64,000 nucleotides of DNA. Source: Hippopus hippopus. Its lineage: Eukaryota > Mollusca > Bivalvia > Cardiida > Cardiidae. The stretch spans positions 16,790,999 through 16,854,998 of the forward strand of contig OX328100.1 of NCBI GenBank assembly GCA_946811185.2, written 5' to 3'. Under the pieces are notes generated by a model that searched no databases, was not told the origin of the DNA, and saw only the letters and a list, made by a program, of their open reading frames with translations. Below are positions 11,469 to 22,448 of this stretch, piece by piece (the first letter of the stretch is position 1; each line of letters begins with the position of its first letter). The translations under genes were made by a program, and so were the position numbers.

Positions 11469-11691
11469 GGTTTACTCTTTATCAAATAACAAAATCTAAG
11501 ACTTGTCCAAAATGAAAGCATTTGCAAACAACAAATTAAAAGGGAAAAGTTGTCTCTGAGAAAGGGTAGAAAACATTGTAGGAAAAGGACAGAAAGCTCA
11601 GGTTACCACTATTTTCTCCTTCACCCTCTATGATTTCAAAAGCTCTCTTTCTCAGGGTCATTAAAACTCAGGACTGTTTGATACAGGATAA
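11469..11691 (+). repeat. Family A element
   Basis: Full length but diverged. Hairpin arms are partly mismatched and the TTAA ends are mutated (TTTACTC; CAGGATAA). Confidence 0.8.
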
Positions 11692-11879
11692 ATTCAATCA
11701 ACAGATATTTTCAAATATTTCAAAGTACTAAGAAGGTTAAACTGCCCTGGACAACACTAAGCTTTACTCACGACCACCTAAAACAGTTGACTTTGTAAAA
11801 CATCCAGGTGAAATATTGATCATCAATACGAATCAAGGTTTTATGTACAATTTTTATGTAAAATATGCATGTAAAATAT

Positions 11880-11955
11880 GTGGCAAAAAAGAGAAATTAT
11901 TCCTTATGAGAATTTTCTCTTTATGCTACAATATTTTCAAACTGGTCAGCTGCAC
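11880..11955. repeat. Degenerate family A relative
   Basis: AAAGAGAAATTATTCC/TTATGAGAATTTTCTC is a weaker hairpin. Similar ATTACTCTTTATGAGCAA forms occur near 29.0 kb, which suggests an older subfamily. Confidence 0.4.
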
Positions 11956-11990
11956 GGCAAAAAAAAAGTCATTTGCAGGTGGTCCATGTG

Positions 11991-12218
11991 TTAACTCTTT
12001 ACCAAACAACAAAAATTGGAAGTTGTCCAAATTGAAAGCATTTGCAGACGATAATTTAAATGTGGCAGGAATTATGAGATTTGGCTGTGAAAGATCAGAA
12101 AATACTGTTGGAAAAGGAGAAAAGGCTGGATACCAGCATTTTTTTCTTTTCCCAGTGTTTACGAAGGCTATTTTTTCTCAAGGTTGTTAAAACTTGGAAT
12201 TGTATTGTAAAGAGTTAA
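11991..12218 (+). repeat. Family A element
   Basis: TTAA at both ends. The right hairpin arm is shortened (CTTTTCCCAGTGTTTACG). Confidence 0.85.
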
Positions 12219-12314
12219 AGATAGGGAAAAACTACAAGTGTCAGCAATAATGATGGCAAAAAAAATCAAAGTAAAAAAACCAAGAAGGGAATCAAAGGGG
12301 ACTCAAGAGCCCCT

Positions 12315-12522
12315 TTAACCCTTACACCATCCTTCACAACTATAGTTGCCTTTTTGGCCAGTGTAGATCAAAGATCAGACTGCACAAAATGTGCAGTCTG
12401 ATCTTTGATCTACACTGTCCGCTTTGACGAAACTATATAGACAAAAGCAACCATGCAATTATTCTGGTCTTATTTCTAAATTAAAAATGCCTGTTGGGTT
12501 TCTTCGGCATGCTAAAGGTTAA
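12315..12522 (+). repeat. Family B2 element, intact
   Basis: TTAA to TTAA, 208 bp. It reads CTTCACAACTATAGTTGCC, then a perfect palindrome with arms AGTGTAGATCAAAGATCAGA / TCTGATCTTTGATCTACACT, and ends GCATGCTAAAGGTTAA. The best B2 reference copy here. Confidence 0.85.
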
Positions 12523-12539
12523 AATGAGTCAAACTAAAA

Positions 12540-12780
12540 TCAAATAATGTCAACCTACGATACAATGAAAGATCAGGAGTGTTTAAGAGGGTCTTCTTCA
12601 GCCGAGATCGAATTTAATTGGATAGACGATACGATTCAACATCTTTACGTTTTTACAGGGTCAAGATGGTAGAAGAGGTTTTGACACCTCTGTGTCCAAG
12701 TCTCCGAAGTTATTAGAATTTAAAATCACAATGCAAACAGGACAATTCTATACAGTTGATTGACAGATAGATCAAAAGGT
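12540..12780. other. Unexplained patch, no family assigned
   Basis: Higher-complexity DNA than its surroundings. On + an acceptor-like TTACGTTTTTACAG precedes 33 open codons, but no convincing donor follows. It may be a worn repeat or a pseudo-exon. Confidence 0.3.
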
Positions 12781-12803
12781 CTAATTGTTGCTACTGCTAT
12801 GCT

Positions 12804-13030
12804 TTACTTACTGTTTGCCAAACAATAAAATTTTAGGCTTGTCCAAATTCAAAGCATTTTCAGACAGCCAAAGTGACTCAAAAATTGACATTTGATTTTG
12901 GAAGGGTAGAAAACATCGTGGTAAAATGAGGAAGCGCTGGTTACCAATATTTTCTTCTTTTCATATAATGTTTTCAAAAGCCTTCTTTCTCAGTGTCATT
13001 AAAAGTGAGGATTGTGTGGAAAATGATTAA
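12804..13030 (+). repeat. Family A element
   Basis: Full length with a worn hairpin (AGCGCTGGTTACCAATATT). The next copy follows directly after GATTAA. Confidence 0.8.
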
Positions 13031-13233
13031 GTCTATACAAGACCAAAAATTTTTAGACTTATCAAAATTGAAAGCATTTTAAGCAAAAAATTATAAGCGG
13101 CTAACCTCAGGGTATTTGGCCTTAAAAACATGGTGGAAAAAGAAGAAAATCATGTTTTTTTTTTCTCTCATAATGTTTCCAAATCTTCTTCCTCAGCTTT
13201 GTGAAATCTAGTTATTGTTTGGTAAGGAATAAC
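13027..13233 (+). repeat. Family A element, eroded
   Basis: It abuts the previous copy. ATTTTTAGACTTATCAAAATTG and GTTTGGTAAGGAATAA define the ends, but the hairpin centre is lost to poly-T. Confidence 0.65.
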
Positions 13234-13299
13234 ATAACTAAAAGCATTCTCAGGGCATCCCCTACATGGGCGACCATTTGCAAATCAATAAATGCAAAA

Positions 13300-13337
13300 C
13301 CAACCAACCAACCAACCAACCAACCAATCAATCAACT
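13300..13337 (+). repeat. CCAA microsatellite
   Basis: Eight or so AACC units passing into CAAT units. It could be the tail of a worn SINE, since TCAA/TTGA tails occur on other SINEs here. Confidence 0.9.
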
Positions 13338-13622
13338 CCTGTAATAATAAACGAATCATAATGAGATTTGCAGCGGTAAAAGTTCTTAGGCTTCCACTAA
13401 AATATCCGCTAAATTTGTCAAAAATGTGGCTGCTGTTTTTGCAGAATATTTCAAGCAGTCAGTGTAAATACAAGACCAGGCTGTTCATTTTATGTAGCCT
13501 GATCATGCATTATATTGTCTGCATAATAGTTCTTATTCTTTATGACATGCTGAATCATTTTTCTTTATTCTTTTTTAAAAATTTTATGACATACAGTAGT
13601 CTTCCAATTTAGGAAGATAATA

Positions 13623-13835
13623 TTTAACCCTTATCATGCTAAATAAATGAAATGAAACTTTTAAGCCGATATTAAAATCCAAAATTTTGCTATTTCAATG
13701 ATACCGTTTTGAGGGGAAATATGTCCTAATCAGACAGTATAGATCAAGATCAGACTGCACGTTCTGTGCAGTCTGATCTTGATCTACACTGTCCACAAAA
13801 GGTCAGTGAGTTGCGCTTAACAACCTAAGGGTTAA
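13623..13835 (-). repeat. Family B1 element, intact
   Basis: TTAA at both ends. It reads CCCTTATCATGCTAAATAA at the left, palindrome with centre TGCACGTTCTGTGCA, and AGTGAGTTGCGCTTAACAAC at the right. Confidence 0.85.
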
Positions 13836-13963
13836 GAAAGGAAGCTTTTTATTAGAGAAATACTTGATCCAAAGCAAAGAAACTCTGTTTGCCTTTAGAT
13901 GGGATACCATTACACCTTATATTGACAGAACCTGACACTCATCAATAGACACCTTCTTACTAC

Positions 13964-14191
13964 TTAGTCCATTGCCACACAATCCCGAGTTTTAAAAACT
14001 CTGAGAAAGATGTGTTCAGGAAAACATTGTGGGAAAAGGAGAAAATGCTGTTAACCAGCATTTTCTCCTTTTTCCACCATGTTTTTTACTCTTACAAAGA
14101 AAAATCCAGCCATTTGAGCCACATCTAGTTTATCATTTGCAAATGATTTGGATTCGAACAAGTCAAAATTTTGTTGTCTGGCAAAGATTAA
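13964..14191 (-). repeat. Family A element
   Basis: A nearly complete hairpin with centre GCTGTTAACCAGC. TIRs present (CCATTGCCACAC; GGCAAAGATTAA). Confidence 0.85.
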
Positions 14192-14203
14192 AACAATTAA
14201 AGT

Positions 14204-14452
14204 TTAACTCCTTACCAGTGAATCAAGTTTTTAGACTTGTCTCAAAATTTGAAGTGAACAGTAAACCATAGTTCAATTGATTGGACTTGTCTTTTATAAG
14301 ATACAAAACAGTGTGGGAAAAGCAGAAAATGTTTGTGACTAGACAGTGGTAAAAGTCATTATGGAAAAGAGAAAAATGCTGGCTACCAGTATTTTCTCAT
14401 TTTCTAACAATGATTTTAAAAAGCCCTCATTTTTAGGGTAATCAACCCTTTA
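14204..14452 (+). repeat. Family A element, rearranged core
   Basis: The left half is normal. The core is duplicated or shuffled: a first arm (GTGTGGGAAAAGCAGAAAATG) is followed by a second, separate hairpin (GAGAAAAATGCTGGCTACC). Confidence 0.7.
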
Positions 14453-14467
14453 CCAAACTTTTCAGAG

Positions 14468-14697
14468 TTTAAACCTTTTACAGCACAATGACAACTTAAA
14501 CGACCCTGCGAAAAAAGCCTTTTGAAAACATTATGGGAAAAGGAGAAATTGCTGGTAACCAGCATTTTCTCCTTTTCCCACAATGTTTTCTACCCTATAA
14601 AAGAAAAATCGCACCATTTTAGCCAAATTGAAATTGTCGTCTGCAAATGCTTTCAATTTGGACAAGGCTAAAATTTTGTCGTCTGGTAAAGGGTTAA
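14468..14697 (-). repeat. Family A element
   Basis: A complete, strong hairpin with centre GGTAACC, ending GTCGTCTGGTAAAGGGTTAA. Confidence 0.9.
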
Positions 14698-14734
14698 TGA
14701 CCTTGGTAAAGAATTTAAGGCTTTTTTTGAAAAA

Positions 14735-14790
14735 AATGCAAATGGTTTCAATTTGATCAAGTCTAAAATTTTTTCATTTGGTAAAAAGCT
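14735..14790 (-). repeat. Family A fragment, right end
   Basis: AAATGGTTTCAATTTGATCA followed by TTTGGTAAAAAGCTAA. Confidence 0.6.
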
Positions 14791-14861
14791 AAAACATGGC
14801 ATCGTTCAGTTAAGGGTTTTTGGCATGAAGGAAATGCTGTAAAATGGTAGTTTGTTTACAG

Positions 14862-14981
14862 AAAACTTATTACCTTGTTAGCAATCAGAAGCACATCAGA
14901 GGCGGCCAATTATAGCTGCCGAGTCACAGACAAAGGTGTTGGACTGGAGTTACCACCCTCTAACAAAATGGAGACCTGCAA
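14862..14981 (+). CDS. Candidate internal exon (unidentified protein)
   Basis: The interval follows an acceptor-like TTTGTTTACAG; an alternative acceptor CCTTGTTAG would start it at 14882. It ends at TGCAA before GTAAGA. One + frame is open throughout and reads in part TSEAANYSCRVTDKGVGLE, with A-x-Y-x-C spacing like strand F of an immunoglobulin domain, though that is weak evidence. The first base completes a codon and the last two start one. The two trailing bases fit the leading base of the candidate exon at 21787, giving Asn. Codon composition is richer in CpG than the surrounding DNA. The opposite strand also has splice-like signals here but is blocked by stops in all frames. Not identified; could be a pseudo-exon. 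Confidence 0.3.
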
Positions 14982-15048
14982 GTAAGACATGAACACAAGA
15001 AAAATTAATGTAGGTGGCAGAAAAGAAATTATTGTGGTAAACTGAAAA

Positions 15049-15225
15049 TTAACCTTTAATGGGTCCTACAGAACCATACTTGCATTGCAGTGACCATAGA
15101 TAAAGATCAGACTGGAAATTATACAGTCTAATCTTAGATCTACACCACCAGCTATGGGGAAACATTCTAGCCAATAGCAGCCTAAAAACAACATTTTTGT
15201 ACATTTGGCGTGTTATAGGATAAGA
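15049..15225 (+). repeat. Family B2 element, diverged
   Basis: TTAACCTTTAATGGG start; GATAAAGATCAGACTGGAAA pairs with CAGTCTAATCTTAGATCTAC. The right end is uncertain. Confidence 0.6.
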
Positions 15226-16309
15226 AAACCATGATGGTTCTGTATTGCTCACCTGTGAACATATTTTTTCGGCGTAGCTGTATGATCTCACTTTTGACCT
15301 ACTTTCAGTACTAGGAGGAAATGAATGGTTAAACATTTTGTGACTGGCCAAATATAGGTAAACTATGCAAAAAAATAAAGGTCACAGTAGAAATTTACCG
15401 ACATTGGATAAAAGTGTTCATGACTAGAAAATCAGGTAATGATCACATTTACCTGTGTGAAGATGTACTTTTTGGCCATGCATATGTTAAAATCTAGCTA
15501 AACATCCATAATCTAAATCATATGGATAAACTAATAGCAATGAGTATTGGCGAGTTTTCTATTTTGGTTAGTGTAACAGATTTGGTACCCGTTTTTCCTC
15601 ACGTAAAACCGAATACGAATTGCGACGGCAGGCTACCACTCTATTGTCTTACACGAAAACGGGTTGTGAAACAACCGATTTCGTTCCTTGTCACAATGAA
15701 AAAAGATGTTATGTCTTGAATTTGGTGATTTAATTCGAAACGTGAATGACTATGCCTACCTCGAGGAACAATCAAATTTATTGCGTTGTTAGCGAAGAAA
15801 CTGGGTTTCTACTAAATTACTCTTGATAAAAGTAGGTGGGTGTGGTCAAGCATTGAGAGGGGTGATAAAACCGCGCCTTCTGAAAACGACAAATAGTTGA
15901 TGTTTGAAAGGTGCTTCATTTTTGTAAAATCTACTTTGTTTTCTTTTTAAAGATTTCATCGTATGGTCTAAACTGACCTTTATTTAAACATGATTCATTA
16001 ATAAAAAACAGAACAAACAATATATTCTGAAACATGGCAAAATGTTGACTCTCATTTTACGTTAAACATGAGAATTAACGTATTGCTGAATAACGCTCAT
16101 TACGAGAGCTTCCTCATTCTTAAATCTTATTGAAAATTCTGCTTTCAACCATATGCAAAACAATTTAAAAGAGGCTACTTTCAGAACTGTTTTCATCATT
16201 TCTCTTCATATTATACTACATACGAATTTAAATATTCATATCCCAGTGCCTCTTACGCCATCTGTCTTCTTTAAAAGATATTTGTTGTTCATAAATAATG
16301 CCATTTTTT
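15226..16309. other. Repeat-poor stretch with local CpG
   Basis: No repeat family recognised. Between about 15530 and 15880 CpG dinucleotides are noticeably more frequent than elsewhere (ACGAAAACGGG, GCGACGGC, AACCGCGCC). A 65-codon + ORF lies here (15522-15719) with no recognisable motif. Confidence 0.4.
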
Positions 16310-16535
16310 CAAACTCTTTACCATACAACAAAATTTAACACTTGTCCAAATTGAAGCATTTGCTAACAACTAATTCAGTAAGCGTCAAATACTGGTTTTT
16401 GTCTGTGAGAGGGTGGAAAACATGGTGGGAAAAAAGGAGAAAATGCTGGTTACCAGCATTTTCTCTTTTTCCCGCCATATTTTCAGATGCCTTTTTTTAG
16501 GGTTGTTTGAACTGAGATTGTGTGAAAAAGGGTAA
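16310..16535 (+). repeat. Family A element
   Basis: Complete hairpin, centre GGTTACC. Arm bases have changed together (ACATGG on the left, CCATAT on the right). Confidence 0.85.
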
Positions 16536-16978
16536 AGCCTTTACTAAAATATCTCATATTTTTACCTTTTTTTTCATATTTTAATTTCTTGTTTGGTAAA
16601 GAGTTAAAGCATTTAACAGACAGGGATTATCCAAATGTAAACCACATGTGATTTATTTATATGACTCTAAATATTTCATCTCAATTTCCACTGCCAACAA
16701 TGTGATATTTAAAAATTCTGTCAGGCAAACCATCTTGGATTATTTTTAGTGGTATAGACAAATAAACTGGCAATTAACTTGGGTGTAAATAGAAAGGGGT
16801 CAATGTGGTATACTGGAATAACTGGCATCTGGTAGAAATACTATGAATTTTCAAATTTCTTTTATGGTGCACAGACTTTCCCTAGATGTTGCACAATTAT
16901 TACAACTATAGGTCTGCATGACTTCTACAGCATCTGCTCTCCGTCATCAGTGCACCAGTGTATTAGGGAATTTAATCT

Positions 16979-17204
16979 TTAACACTTTACCAAACAATAA
17001 AATTTTGGACTCAACAAAACTGAATGCATTAAAATTTTGCAGTGACAAAAATACATATAGTTCAAATGCTGATTTCTGTCAATGATAGGGCAGAAAACAT
17101 TGAGGGAAAAGGAGAAATTGCTGTTTACCAACATTTTCCCCTTTTCCAACTATGTTTACAACCTCAGGGTTATTAAAACTCTAGATTGTCAGGTAACAGG
17201 CAAA
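16979..17204 (+). repeat. Family A element
   Basis: Left TTAA intact. The hairpin centre is damaged (GCTGTTTACCAAC) and the right TIR worn. Confidence 0.75.
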
Positions 17205-17350
17205 CAGTCTACCATACAAAGAAATTATCCCATAGTCTACACTGGAAGGATTTGCAGACGCTTGAATCTATGTAGCACAAAAAAATCATCTCTGTCTCTT
17301 GAAATGTAGAAAATATTGTGGAAAAAGCAAGTCACTTTTTCTTGGATGAT
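17205..17350 (+). repeat. Family A fragment, left half
   Basis: CCATACAAAGAAATTATCCC to the left hairpin arm, truncated before the SINE at 17.4 kb. Confidence 0.55.
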
Positions 17351-17427
17351 TTCTTGGATTTTAAGAGAATGCGGACTGGTACATGCATTCTGGACTAGTC
17401 TGATGAAGATGCCTCATATACACCACC

Positions 17428-17735
17428 ATCTGAGCCCTGTAGTGCAGTCTGTAGCGTACAGGGCTTGAGAACAGAGAATCACTGGTTGGAATCCTCTGCT
17501 CAGCGAATTTCTTTCCGAGGATAGTCATTGCAACAGGATTCATTCCCTTCCTATCGCTGATCCTTGTTTTAAAAATGGTTATGTGGGAATAAAAGCAGCC
17601 AGTAGCTTGGCAAGAATATTGTATGAAGTACTTGTGAAAGAAACTCCAGGAAAGCACTGATGGACTGGCTGCCACAGTATAACTGAAATAATGTTGAAAA
17701 CCACGTTAGACTCCATACCAACAAATAAACAGAGC
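17428..17735 (+). repeat. tRNA-headed SINE, S1 group
   Basis: The head has an A-box-like AGTGCAGTCTGTAGCG and a worn B box (TGGTTGGAATCC). The body contains AGCAGCCAGTAGCTTGG and GACTGGCTGCCACAG. The tail is AACCACGTTAGACTCCATAC followed by AACAAATAAACAG. Confidence 0.75.
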
Positions 17736-17946
17736 CTCATAATTATAACTGCAAGGAAAATTAATGAAATTGGGCTTGTTGTATTGACAGCAAGTACTTA
17801 CTTTATTTATGAATCTCTCATTGAGATGAAAAGCAGAGTGGATTATTATGAGGGAATCCTGACATCAGGAAATCTAAACATTTACTGTTTTGATTTCAGG
17901 AACAATGGCATGAAAGATGTCAAAACACTGTCCATATTTCAATCAC

Positions 17947-18175
17947 TTAACCCTTTACCACACAATGACGCCTTTTAACACTCCTGAAGAAGAGGCCTTG
18001 TGAAAACATTGTGGGAAAAGGAGAAAATGCTGGTAACCAGCATTTTCTCCTTTTCCCACAAAGTTTTCTACCCTATCAAAGAAAAGTTGCGCCATTTGAG
18101 CCACTATGAAATTGTCTTCTGCAAATGCTTTCAATTTGGATAGGTCTTAAATTTTGCCGTGTGGTAAAGGGTTAA
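17947..18175 (-). repeat. Family A element
   Basis: Intact, TTAA to TTAA, hairpin centre GGTAACC. Confidence 0.92.
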
Positions 18176-18323
18176 GCAGGGTGGAATTCAATAACATGAA
18201 TATGAAATAATAAACATCAACTTATTTACACAATCCTTTCACCATCTGCAGCATATGAACCTTAAACCAATGGTACAAGCTTTTTTTATAGTAACATATG
18301 CCACCAACTGGTTAAAGAGACAT

Positions 18324-18553
18324 TTAACTCTTTACCACGCTATCACAAGTTTTGACAACCTTGAGAAAGAAGGCTTTTGAAAACATTGTGGAAAAGAAGA
18401 AATGATGGTAACCAGCAATTTCTCCTTTTTGCACAATCATGTTTCTACCTTTCAACGACAATTTTCACCACTTGATCAATATTTTATTTGTTGTCTGTAG
18501 ATGCTCTCACTTTGGACAAGTGTAAAATTTTGCTGTGTTAAAGAAAAGGGTAA
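18324..18553 (-). repeat. Family A element
   Basis: Full length. The hairpin is shortened (AGAAATGATGGTAACCAGCA), and the right end AAAAGGGTAAA has lost the TTAA. Confidence 0.8.
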
Positions 18554-18636
18554 AATTGCGTTTTTGGGTTACCAAAAACAATGTAGTAACAGCAGTTATT
18601 TCACAGGTTGGAAAAGTTGTCTTTGAATGATTATGT

Positions 18637-18830
18637 TAAGCTTTAATGACAAATTTCAGACTCATCCTTATTGAAAGCATCTGAGGATGCCAATAAGACT
18701 TGGTTTAAATGATGGCATTTGTGTTAGAAAGCACAGAAAACATTGTGGAAAGGAGAATATTCTGATCACAAGCATTTTCTCTTTTTCCCCACAATATTTT
18801 CAAAAGCCTTCTTTCTCAGAGTTGTCAAAA
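18637..18830 (+). repeat. Family A element, right end lost
   Basis: Diverged left half, an imperfect hairpin (TTCTGATCACAAGCA) and right flank GCCTTCTTTCTCAGAGTTG. Confidence 0.7.
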
Positions 18831-18884
18831 ATGGCTTTTGGAGTAGGGTTCCAAAGACTAGGCTTTGTATGATGTGGAGAGGTT

Positions 18885-18945
18885 GTATTCTGCAAATGCT
18901 TTCAGTTTGTACCAGTCTAACATTTTGTCATTTGGTAAAGTGTTA
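18885..18945 (-). repeat. Family A fragment, right end
   Basis: TCTGCAAATGCTTTCAGTTT through TTTGGTAAAGTGTTAA. Confidence 0.7.
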
Positions 18946-19082
18946 ATGCCAAAATCAAATATTGGGAGGGGAGACCATCTGACAGAGTTTCACTTTTACA
19001 AAAGATGTGTAAATACAAATATTTGTCATGCAAAGGTTTGAAATTATGAATAAAAAAATCTTTGTTTTCCTGTTGTTGATAT

Positions 19083-19378
19083 TTAACCCTTCACAAAACA
19101 ATCTCATGTTTTAATGACCTGTCAGCTATGTTTTTTTCCCTGTCCTTCAATGACCTTTCGGAAAAATATTTTTTTAGACAACATTGTGGAAAAAAGGAAA
19201 AAAATGCTGATAATTACCATTTCTGCCCAAAAGTTTTTCTACTCTTTCCAACATTCCCCCAAAAGTTTTCTACTCTTTCAAATAAAATTATTACCAATGC
19301 GGCTAATTCTGTTTTTTCATCTGCAAATGCCATTAATTAGAACAAGTCAAAAATTTTTTTTGTTTAGTATAGAGTCAA
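19083..19378 (-). repeat. Family A element, enlarged and diverged
   Basis: The TTAACCCTTCACA start and CATCTGCAAATGCC right part are clear. Segments near TTTTCTACTCTTTC are duplicated (twice within about 40 bp), lengthening the copy. Confidence 0.65.
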
Positions 19379-19842
19379 AGTACGAAATAGTCCAACCAGG
19401 AATGTACAATATTAACCTGAAGATTGAAAAGCACAATTGTAGCTTTTCAGATAGTAAAGCTCAAGAAAAAACCTCAAAGTCTGATCTGAGATCTCTTCTG
19501 TCTGATATTTTTCTATTTTGAGATTATCTGATCAAAGTAAAACACAATAATTGTGTCTTTTTCCACTCACTGAAATTGTTCAAGGTTCTTAGAGATTAAA
19601 TACATCATTCTGTGAGGGTCATTCCATGTATTTGGTTTGTACTGAGGTAAATTTAAATAGTTATGCAAAAAAGCAGACAATATTATAGATGATAAAAAAA
19701 TGTAGAGATGAGTTTCATCATTTGGCACAATATTTGCACCTGTCATCTATAAGGTGTGCATTATAGGGTATCTCTTAATCTCTAGAGTTAACACTGCACA
19801 AGATGATAGAATCTTAAACTAGTTCATGGATACTAAAATCTG
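19379..19842. other. No recognised repeat
   Basis: A short fragment of the B core (GTCTGATCTGAGATCTC) near 19478. A 54 bp interval (19593-19646) has acceptor- and donor-like flanks and is open, but its phase does not fit the neighbouring candidate exons. Confidence 0.35.
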
Positions 19843-19932
19843 ATACCCAGCATTTCCTCCTTTTTCCACAATGTTTTCAAAAGGGCTTTTCCTCAGGGTG
19901 CTTAAAACATTGGATTGTTTGGTAAGGGGTAC
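19843..19932 (+). repeat. Family A fragment, right half
   Basis: CCCAGCATTTCCTCCTTTTT through GGATTGTTTGGTAAGGGG. Confidence 0.65.
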
Positions 19933-20747
19933 GGTAGATAAAGGAGATTAATTACATTTTAATATTTCCTTGATATTCGAAGTTGGATTGCATTTTCTCA
20001 TTTTATAGCAGGTATATAGTTTTAGATTCAACATCTTTGAGAAATTTATCATTGAAAAATATACCATTAATATAAAAACACAGACTTACATATTCCAGTT
20101 GTTCACTTAAAAGTCAGCAACTTTTTATACAACAAAAAATGTTCCTTAATTTTCCACTTTGCTAAAGAACAGACTGGTCACTGTGGTCAAACAGCTGCAT
20201 GGAACCAATGCCACAGAAGTGTGACCACATGGTTTGACCTCATCCCACAGCCCGTATTCATTTTCTACAAATTAAATTTTATGACCTTCTCCTTAGTGGC
20301 ATGCAAAGACTGGTCAAAGATAATTAATATTTTTCTTAATTACCCCACACTTTCCTTACAGTTTCTAATTCAGATAAATGCAGGAAATGTCTAGAACATG
20401 GACCATATTTCTGATTAGCTGTCAATTCTTGGAGGCTGACACAGAATCCTGGCTGGGGTTCCCATTTAAATCAGTGGGTTTAGTACCATTTTATGACCTT
20501 TGTTGGTCAAGCAGCTCAGATAGTGGATTCAGCCATTGAAATGATGTAGCAGGTTTATTGTGCCATAAAACCGGTATCAGGCCAAGTGAAACTTGATGGG
20601 TGTGAAGGAGGTATTCTCTCACCAATGGTGTGCTGTGTGCAGATTCCATCCCCTATTGTGCTATAATTTGTTCTGACAGCCAAACAAAATAGTCAAGGAT
20701 TGGAATTCCTTCCCTGTTAAAGTGGAGATTGTTTGCTGTCAATTACG
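19933..20747. other. No recognised feature
   Basis: About 0.8 kb without a recognised repeat or exon. AAAATAC/ATTAAT-rich at the left, more complex near 20390-20680. Confidence 0.4.
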
Positions 20748-20963
20748 TTAACTCTGTACCAAACAATCCCAAGTTCTACTGACTCTAAGAAAGAAGTCTT
20801 TTGAAAACATTGTGGGAAAAGGAGAAAATGCTGGTAACCAGCATTTTCTCCTTTTTCCCACAATGTTTTCTACCCTTCCACAAAAAAAAATTTAATCACA
20901 TTAAATTTGTTGTCTGCAAATGCTTTCAATTTGGACAAGTCCAAAATTTTGGTAAAGAGTTAA
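20748..20963 (-). repeat. Family A element
   Basis: TTAA to TTAA with a full hairpin. There is a small deletion in the right flank (TCCAAAATTTTGGTAAAGAG). Confidence 0.9.
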
Positions 20964-21149
20964 CCAATTACGATTTCAGACAAACTACTATTATTGATCA
21001 GTAACATACAGGAGAAATGTTGCATAAAGGTTGTTCATGGAAATCATTGAAAAAAAAAAAGAACAAACTGCAGCGGACACAGTCTTTTTCCCACAGAGTT
21101 TTCTAAGGCAATCTTATGCAAGGGCATGAAAAACTTGTAATATAAAGCA

Positions 21150-21365
21150 TGCACCTAACTCTTAGAGCACAGAATAAACACCTGAGATATTTTCAATCTA
21201 GAATAAGACCATGTAAGTGCAACTGTATGGGCATTCTTTTCCAGAATGCCTCTGCAAAGCAGCCAGTGCAGATAAAAGATCAGACTGCATGTTTTGTGCT
21301 GTCTGATATTGACCAACACTGGCCTCAAAGGCAACTATAGTTGTAACAGGAGCTTTAAGAGTTAA
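21150..21365 (-). repeat. Family B2 element
   Basis: AAAGCAGCCAGTGCAGAT, palindrome, then CCTCAAAGGCAACTATAGTT and a GAGTTAA end. Confidence 0.75.
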
Positions 21366-21786
21366 GTAAGCCGAGGTGCTGAATACCCACAAAAGGAATG
21401 GCAACAGTCAATTAGTTGATGGGAAATGACATGTGTAGATGCAGATGAAACACTGCATTGTCTCTACATTAAAGGGACAATTTCGTCTTTTATCTTAGTG
21501 TTTCCAAACAAATGAAGAAAATTTCTTGCCTTTCTATCTGCCTCATTTGTTATAGTTTAAAACTTGTCTAAAATTTGTCTGTATATTAATAACCTGAGCG
21601 AGCTTTTGAGTCCAATTTTCATTTACAAAGCAACATAGCAGTGTAGTTGTCACACTGTATCAGGAATATAATTCAACAGACAAATTTTTGATGGACTGAA
21701 AATTACTGCGAAAGAAAAATGGTGCACTGTGAAACCAACTTCCAGTAATTAATTCGCAGATCTGTGTTTTCTGTTTTCTTCCAAAG

Positions 21787-21905
21787 TAATTCTTGGATCA
21801 AAGACAAAGCATTGGATTTACAATCAGAAAATCCTGCGTCATCACAGCACTGGTCAAATTGGAGTTTCTTTGGACAAGGTACTCCAGAGCCAAAGCCTAG
21901 TGCTG
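21787..21905 (+). CDS. Candidate internal exon (unidentified protein)
   Basis: A strong polypyrimidine acceptor (TGTTTTCTGTTTTCTTCCAAAG) ends at 21786, and a GTGAGATC donor follows GTGCTG at 21906. The 119 bp between are open in a frame reading in part NSWIKDKALDLQSENPASSQ and HWSNWSFFGQGTPEPKPSA. That composition (Trp-rich, then Pro/Ser-rich) looks more protein-like than repeat translations. The leading T completes a codon left by the 14862-14981 interval, and the trailing G is completed by CT at 33690. A second frame is also open, so frame choice rests on phase. No family recognised. It lies in repeat-free DNA between a B2 and an A copy. Transcript evidence would decide. Confidence 0.4.
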
Positions 21906-21954
21906 GTGAGATCAAGGATAGACAAGAACAAGAGCACTGTCACCATGATATGAC

Positions 21955-22182
21955 TTTATCCTTCACAAAACAACCCCAACTTCTGACAACCTTGAAGAGG
22001 ACAGCATTAAAAAACATTGTAGGAAAAGGAGAAAATGCTACTTACCAGCATTTTCTCCTTTTCCAACAATGTTTTCTACCACCCAAAAAACAAATTCTAA
22101 TTTTTGAGCTTCATTTATATTGTCGTCTGCAAAATACATTCAATTTTATTAAGTCTAAAACTTTGTAGTTTGGTAAAGAAGA
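21955..22182 (-). repeat. Family A element
   Basis: Full hairpin with centre changed to GCTACTTACCAGC. TIR ends worn. Confidence 0.85.
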
Positions 22183-22220
22183 AATAGAAGTGTGAGGCAT
22201 TCAAGAAAACCATTTTATTT

Positions 22221-22448
22221 TTAACTTTTTACCATACGGGCAAAAAACAGACTCGTCAAAATTGAACGCATTTGCAGATAACAATTGAAATATAGCTCAA
22301 AAGATTGAATCTGTCTATGACAGGGTAGAAAACATAGTGGAAAGAGGAGAAAATGCTGGTTACCAGCATTTTATCCTTTTCCCACAATTTCTTCAAAAGG
22401 CTTCTTTCTTAGGGTCGTTAAAACTCCTCATAGTATAGTAAAAGGTTT
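22221..22448 (+). repeat. Family A element
   Basis: Left TTAA, hairpin with centre GGTTACC, right end AGTAAAAGGTTTA. Confidence 0.88.

Noticed and set aside
12647..12750. An open + frame after TTTTTACAG
   Set aside because: No donor or poly(A) context, and a second frame is equally plausible. Left as an unexplained patch.
13300..13337. The Asn/Gln/Pro/Thr-rich ORF start near 13292 as a coding gene
   Set aside because: It is a translation of the CCAA microsatellite.
14874..14975. A - strand exon with an excellent acceptor (TTCATGTCTTACTTGCAG) and donor (AAGGTAATA), and a start codon upstream at 15479
   Set aside because: All three - frames of the 102 bp contain stops (TAA in the otherwise best frame), while a + frame is open and fits its neighbours. 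A non-coding or poison exon on - cannot be excluded.
15522..15719. A 65-codon ORF as a gene
   Set aside because: No motif, no splice context and no signal peptide. The length is within chance.
19593..19646. A 54 bp open interval with acceptor- and donor-like ends
   Set aside because: The phase does not fit the candidate exons on either side, and the length is short enough for chance.
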